From the NCBI GenBank assembly GCA_015039465.1, contig MU130540.1, positions 262,865-326,864 on the forward strand: a stretch of DNA of 64,000 bases, written 5' to 3'. The translations under genes and the position numbers were made by a program. Under the pieces are notes generated by a model that was given only the letters and a program-made list of their open reading frames with translations, was not told the DNA's origin and did no database searches. The DNA comes from Phlegmacium glaucopus (Eukaryota; Basidiomycota; Agaricomycetes; Agaricales; Cortinariaceae). This document shows, piece after piece, positions 59,382 through 64,000 of the stretch. Positions within the stretch are counted from its first letter, which is position 1, and the number at the start of each line of letters is the position of its first letter.

Positions 59382-60373
59382 ATGAACAGCAACAACAACA
59401 ACAATGCGGGCTCCTCCCAACAGACTAAGTTGGAAGAGGCCCGGGCTCGGATCCAGAGCAAGCGGGAGGCGGAGAAGCGAGCGCGGGAGGCGGAGGAGAA
59501 GGAGTTGATGGAGTTGGAGGCAGCGGCAGCGGGAAGAGGAGAACCGGAGAGCGGAGGAGGAGAGGAAGAGAGTCGAAGCGGAGCAGAGGAGTAGAGCGGA
59601 GCAGCAGCAGGCTTGGAAGGAAGAGGAGCGGAAGAGGAGAGAAGCGGAAGTCATCCACTTGGATGACAACGAAGTAGAAGAAGAAGCGGGGAACGACGGA
59701 ACAGAGCTGGGGCCCAGCGTCCCTAAAAAACGCAAAATAAATGACAAAGTAAGTGGATTCCGTAAATAGAAAAAAAGTAAATGCAAAAACATAGGAAGTA
59801 GCTCCAACCATGGAGGAAAACCGCCCGCCCTGCACCCTATGTGTGGCTGCAGGTACGATGTGCCACGGAAAGACGCGGGGGCCCGGGTGCTATAGGTGCT
59901 CCCAGCTGAAGAAGGGCTGTAGCATAGTTGGAGGAAAGAAGAGGACGGTGGCGGTTGAATTGGTAGCGGAAAAGGTCGGAGGGAGGGCCAAAGGAAAAGG
60001 CAAGGCTAAAGAGGTGATGGAGATCGAGACGGATGTGGTGGAGAGGTTGACGGACGGTTTGGAGATGATAGGAGGGTGGCTGAAGAAGTTGGCGGAGACG
60101 CAGGAGGGGATGAGGATAGCGATGGAGGTGCGGATGAGGAGGGAGCTCGAGAAGGAGCGACGGGAAGAAGAAAGGAGAAAAGAGGAGAAGAAACGGACCG
60201 AGGTGACGAGAGCGGAGAAGGGAGTGGAAACGGAGGTGCAAGAGGAGACGGAAGATGAGGAGTCGGATGACGGAGAAGACAAGGAGGTGGAAGAAGGGTT
60301 GGAAGCGGAGACGGAGGGACCGGAAGGAGCGGAGGAAGAGGGGATAGAAGAAGTAGAAAAAACGATAGAATAA
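59382..60373 (+). CDS. Antisense ORF inside the retrotransposon, Cys-rich coiled-coil protein
   Basis: This is transcribed opposite to pol, between pol and the LTR. Exon 1 starts ATG 59382 (MNSNNNNNAGSSQQTKLEEA), has a strongly charged coiled-coil stretch and an NLS-like PKKRK, and ends at 59748. The intron is 59749-59794 (gtaagtgg...acatag). Exon 2 (59795-60373) has a C-x2-C...C...C-x2-C...C cluster (CTLCVAAGTMC, then CYRCSQLKKGC) and a long Glu/Lys-rich tail ending at 60373. A one-base frameshift near 59,517 separates the frame of the ATG from the downstream frame that joins exon 2, so this copy is probably broken. The cysteine spacing recalls fungal zinc-binuclear-cluster-like ORFs common near basidiomycete transposons. 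A DNA- or RNA-binding role is inference. Confidence 0.6.
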
Positions 60374-60542
60374 AGAATAGATTGTATATATATTTTTTTC
60401 TTGTTATTTTTGTTTGCTTTATAAAAAATTTTGTTTTCTTGACTTTGTTTTGTGAAACAGAAGAGTAAGATAACGGAAAAGGAATAGAACGGAAAAGACA
60501 TGGAAAGGAACGGAAAAAACAAGGAAAGAGACGGAAAAGGAA

Positions 60543-63500
60543 TCAAGAGAGCGGAAGAGGTCCGGGTTTAGTCGGATAGCTCTGGTGGAAATCAGCAACA
60601 AGTTCGGACGCGTGTCCTAGTTCATTAGCTGGTAACCAGGAAGTTTCTTCGTCGGTACCTTCATAGCCAGACCACTTGACTAGGTACAGAAGTTTGCATA
60701 CACGTCGTCTGTGGTCCAATTTAGAGTCCAAAATTTTGGAGACCTCGAATTCCTGCTCTCCATCAATGACGACCGGAGGAGGCGGAGGTTGAGTACGATC
60801 CGGAATAGTGTTCGGAACGGAGGGCTCTAGCATGGAAACATGGAAGATGGGATGGATGGCACGCATATTGTCAGGAAGACGAAGGGTCCAGGACAAAGGA
60901 CCTGCCTGAGCAATAATCTCATACGGACCAAGATACTTCTCGGAGAGTTTCTTTGAAGGTCTGGTTGTACGGAAGAATTGTGCTTTGACAAAGGCTCGGT
61001 CTCCAACCTTGAAGTCCGGAGGAGGAATCCGACGCTTGTCCGCGGAACGTTGGTATTGTTCCTGGGAAGTAAGTATAGCTTTTCGGAGTTCCTCGTGGAG
61101 TTCATTAAGGTCCGTAACATACTTGTGAGCACGGGAGGAGACAAGGTCGTACTTTGGATGAATAGTGATAGCTGGATCGTAGCCTTTGTTGGCAAAGAAC
61201 GGAGATACACCGGTAGTGGCACTCGGAGTATTGTTGTAGGAGAATTCCGCTAATGGGAGAAGTGAACTCCAGTTGTCTTGCTGATAATTGCAGTAGATGC
61301 GGATGTATTGTTCCAAGGTCTGGTTGACACGTTCCGTTTGTCCGTCACCTTCCGGGTGGTATCCGGAGGTGAAGTGCAACTTCATGTCGAGGGCTTTTCC
61401 GAGGGATCTGAAGAAGTGAGATACAAACTCGGAACCGCGATCGGAGGTTACATGGGATGGAACACCGTGCTTGGAAAACATGTGGATGACAAATAGTTCA
61501 GCAAGTTGAGCGGATGTGATGGTGTCGTATGTGGGGATGAAAATGGATTGTTTTGTGAAATGGTCTACTACCACTAAGACCGCAGTGAAACCTTCGGAGT
61601 CCGGAAGGTGTTCAATGAAATCCATGGAGATGGAGTCCCAAGGACGGGACGGAACAGGAAGTTGTCGGAGTAAGCCGTATGGTTTATGACGCTTGGCTTT
61701 GGACCGAGAACAGGTGGTGCAAGTCCTACAATAGTCAGTGACAAAAACACGAACACTGGGCCAAGTATACTCTCGACGGATAACCGCAAGAGTTCTATTG
61801 ACACCAAAATGTCCGGAGACAGGATGGTCATGATAATAACGAAGGACACGGAGACGAAGATCTCCGGAATCTGGAACATAAATCCGTAGATCAATCCGGA
61901 CGAATCCGGAAGAGTCCTTAGACCATCTAGCATACTTCGGATTGTCTAGATCCGATAAGTAGGACTGTGCAAGGGGATCCGTGGAAAGAGCGGAAAGAAT
62001 CCCCTTGTTGAGCTCTTCGACATCCATGGTAAAGACACCACGGAGTACAGCGGGAAGCAATGAAGTAGCTCGGAGAGAAGCGGAAAGTTGTTCGGAAGAA
62101 AAGATAGGTTTAAAATTGTGTGGATTGACTTCACCGTAATCTTTCCCTCCCTCCTTTAGATAGAGGTCAGGACGGCGAGTCAGCGCGTCTGGTTTTGTTC
62201 CGAGACGGCCCGGGCGAAATCTGATAACCATGTTGAAAGTGGAAAGGTACTCCGACCACCGGGCTTGACGCCGGGATAAGATTTTGGTGGTCGAGAAATA
62301 CTCTAGATTCTTATGGTCAGTAACCACATCAATCGGGAAACTAGCACCTTCAAGGTAGTGACGCCAAGCTTTAAAGGCTTCAAAAATGGCAAGCAACTCC
62401 TTGTCGTGAACGTCCTAATTCAATTCCGCACCGGAAAAGGTACGAGAACGATACGCGACGGGATGGATTTCTCCATCGGAATCACGGATGGAAAGGATAG
62501 CTGCTAAAGCATAGTCGGATGCGTCAGTTTCCACAATGATAGGACAGTCTGGCTTCCAGTGTGTTAACACCGGAGCGGAAATAAAAGCCTCCTTGAGAGT
62601 CTTAAAAGCAAGGCGACAACTGTCATCAAAAACCCACGGAATATTTTTCCAGGTGAGACGAGTCAACGGAACCACAATATCATAGTTGTGGATGAAACGC
62701 CTGTAAAAATTAGCAAAACCAAGGAAGGATTGGACATCTTTGACTTTCCGAGGTTCCAGCCAGTCTTGAATGACTTGGACTTTCGCCGGATCCATAGAAA
62801 GGCCATCAGGACCGATCATGTGACCCAGATACTCGACGGAATCGGAGTGGAAAACACATTTCTTACCATTAGCGAAAAGATTATTATCTCGGAGCCGTCG
62901 GAGGACTTCGGACACATGTTTGATGTGATCTTTCTCGTTGATGGAGAAAATGAGGATGTCGTCCAGATAGATGATTACAAACACATCTAAAAGGTCAGCA
63001 AAAATAGTGTTAAGGAATCTTTGAAAACCGCCAGGGGCGTTGGTAAGTCCGAACGGCATGACGAGCCACTCGAAGGAGCCGTAGCAGGTATGGAAAGCAG
63101 TCTTCCATTCGTCTCCGGCAGCAATGCGGACGAGATGATAGGCATGCTTCAAGTCAATTTTAGTAAAGATCCCGGATTTGCGGGGAGCATCAAGTAAATT
63201 GGAAACAAGAGGTAAAGGATACTTGTCTTTCCAAGTGATGGCATTGAGTTTTCAGAAATCAACGCAAAGCCGTAAAGACCCATCCTTCTTCTTGATAAAC
63301 AGGACAGGTGCTCCGAAAGGAGACTTTGATGGACGGATGAAACCCATGTTCAGGTGCTCGTCAATGAACTCTCGGAGCATACCCAACTCGGATTCGGAAA
63401 GCGGATAAATCGGACCCAAAGGGGGCTTCGCGGACTCATCGATTTCGATTTTTAAGTCATACTCTCGATGAGCCGCTAGGGTGTTGGCTTTACCCTTTGA

Positions 63501-64000
63501 AAAGACGTCTGAGAATTCGTGGTATATCTCCGGAACACCTTCCAAGTCGGAATTGGAAGATGTGGAGGAGGCTGTCGCGGAACGGCTAGCAGCCTCGACC
63601 GGATCATGAACGGAAATGGAAAAGCATTGGGCTCCTTCGGAACGAATAGACCTCATGAAAGCTGCAGCAGACACTAAGGCAATTTTAGGAGCGGTCAGTG
63701 GTTTCGGAACAAATGGAATATCAGGAAGAGGTTCCGGAATAGAAGGTATTTCAACCTTTGTCTTCGCGGAAACCGTATCGGACATGGTAATGTCAGATAC
63801 CGGAACGGGTGCCTCGGCGGAAACGGAAACGGGAACTGGAAGGATAACTATATGGTCTCGGAAAGTTACACTGCTATCGACCCAGTCAATCAACGGATTA
63901 TGTTGGGTGAGCCAGTCAAGCCCGAGTACAGCAGGAAAATCAGAATCCAGCTTGGTTAATAAAAACCGGATTTTGTGGACGGTACCACAAGAGAAACGAA
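60543..64000 (-). pseudogene. Ty3/gypsy Pol (PR-RT-RH-INT-chromodomain), two nonsense codons
   Basis: One frame runs from the window end to the stop at 60543. Domains in order are the protease tail, RT (FGAPVLFIKKKDGSLRLCVDF, PFGLTNAPGGFQRF, YLDDILIF near 62,960), RNase H ([22 protein letters not shown]), integrase zinc motif (HPVSGHFG...[11 protein letters not shown]) and its DDE residues ([28 protein letters not shown]). A chromodomain follows ([28 protein letters not shown]). Two in-frame stops interrupt it: TGA at 63254-63252 where Arg is expected (CVDF-stop-KLNAIT), and TAG at 62417-62415 where Tyr is expected (ELN-stop-DVHDKE). No frameshift was seen, so the element is young and only recently disabled. 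Confidence 0.92.

Larger units (their letters stand above)
58655..64000 (-). mobile_element. Ty3/gypsy chromovirus LTR retrotransposon, 5' part outside window
   Basis: In element order (high to low coordinates) the window holds the end of the protease (AVLGLDWLTQHNP near 63,905-63,940), reverse transcriptase, RNase H, integrase, chromodomain, an extra antisense ORF (59,382-60,373), a polypurine tract and the LTR. Gag and the other LTR lie past 64,000. Chromodomain plus PR-RT-RH-INT order defines a chromovirus, which usually targets heterochromatin or specific marks through its chromodomain. The whole block is unusually rich in CGGA/TCCG motifs compared with flanking DNA. Confidence 0.9.

Noticed and set aside
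59837..60546. Minus-strand ORFs opposite the antisense gene (pol-side frames)
   Set aside because: Low-complexity Ser/Leu/Pro text is the complement of Glu/Lys-rich coding sequence; no gag- or pol-like motif.

Overview
The window looks like genomic DNA of a mushroom-forming basidiomycete (Agaricomycetes). The evidence is genes packed with 45-75 nt GT-AG introns, a chromodomain Ty3/gypsy retrotransposon, a Helitron with a DUF6570-type region, and conserved eukaryotic housekeeping genes. All gene models below were read by eye from exons and splice signals.

Layout. Positions 1-44,700 are dominated by a head-to-tail array of full-length ABC subfamily C (MRP-type) transporter genes on the + strand. 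Copy A (1-4383) is cut by the window start; copies B (22,385-29,030), C (30,288-36,958) and D (38,013-44,699) are complete, with about 34 introns each. Between copies B, C and D the unit repeats every 7.7-7.9 kb. Each B-C and C-D spacer carries an antisense, truncated relic of a BTB/POZ gene, whose intact version (44,829-46,170, - strand) sits just after copy D. A further scrambled ABC+BTB relic lies at 19,945-20,970.

Copy A is separated from copy B by about 18 kb of younger or foreign-looking DNA. It holds four small unrecognised genes (5.9-10.5 kb), a Helitron Rep/helicase gene with an uninterrupted reading frame over five exons (10.9-17.2 kb), a pair of ~460 bp direct repeats, and three dispersed copies of an unknown 121-aa ORF (18.6-21.6 kb).

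From 44.8 to 54.5 kb is an ordinary host block: the BTB protein, a secreted membrane- or GPI-anchored protein, translation initiation factor eIF3 subunit i (TIF34), and a large RRM+YTH m6A-reader-type RNA-binding protein. From 55 kb onward the sequence is decayed and repeat-rich. It holds a frameshifted F-box gene, a possible solo LTR with a nested MITE, a 48-bp tandem repeat, a broken gene relic, and the 3' part of a Ty3/gypsy chromovirus (58,655 to window end, - strand). That element carries an extra antisense ORF with a cysteine-rich motif between pol and the LTR.

The transporter copies presumably export or sequester organic anions, conjugates or xenobiotics, and array expansion may be selected for dosage or substrate range; this is inference. 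I did not find a clearly novel multi-gene system. The most unusual items are the array with its relics and promoter fold-backs, the antisense ORF in the retrotransposon, the three-copy orphan ORF, and the YTH domain split by a long insertion.
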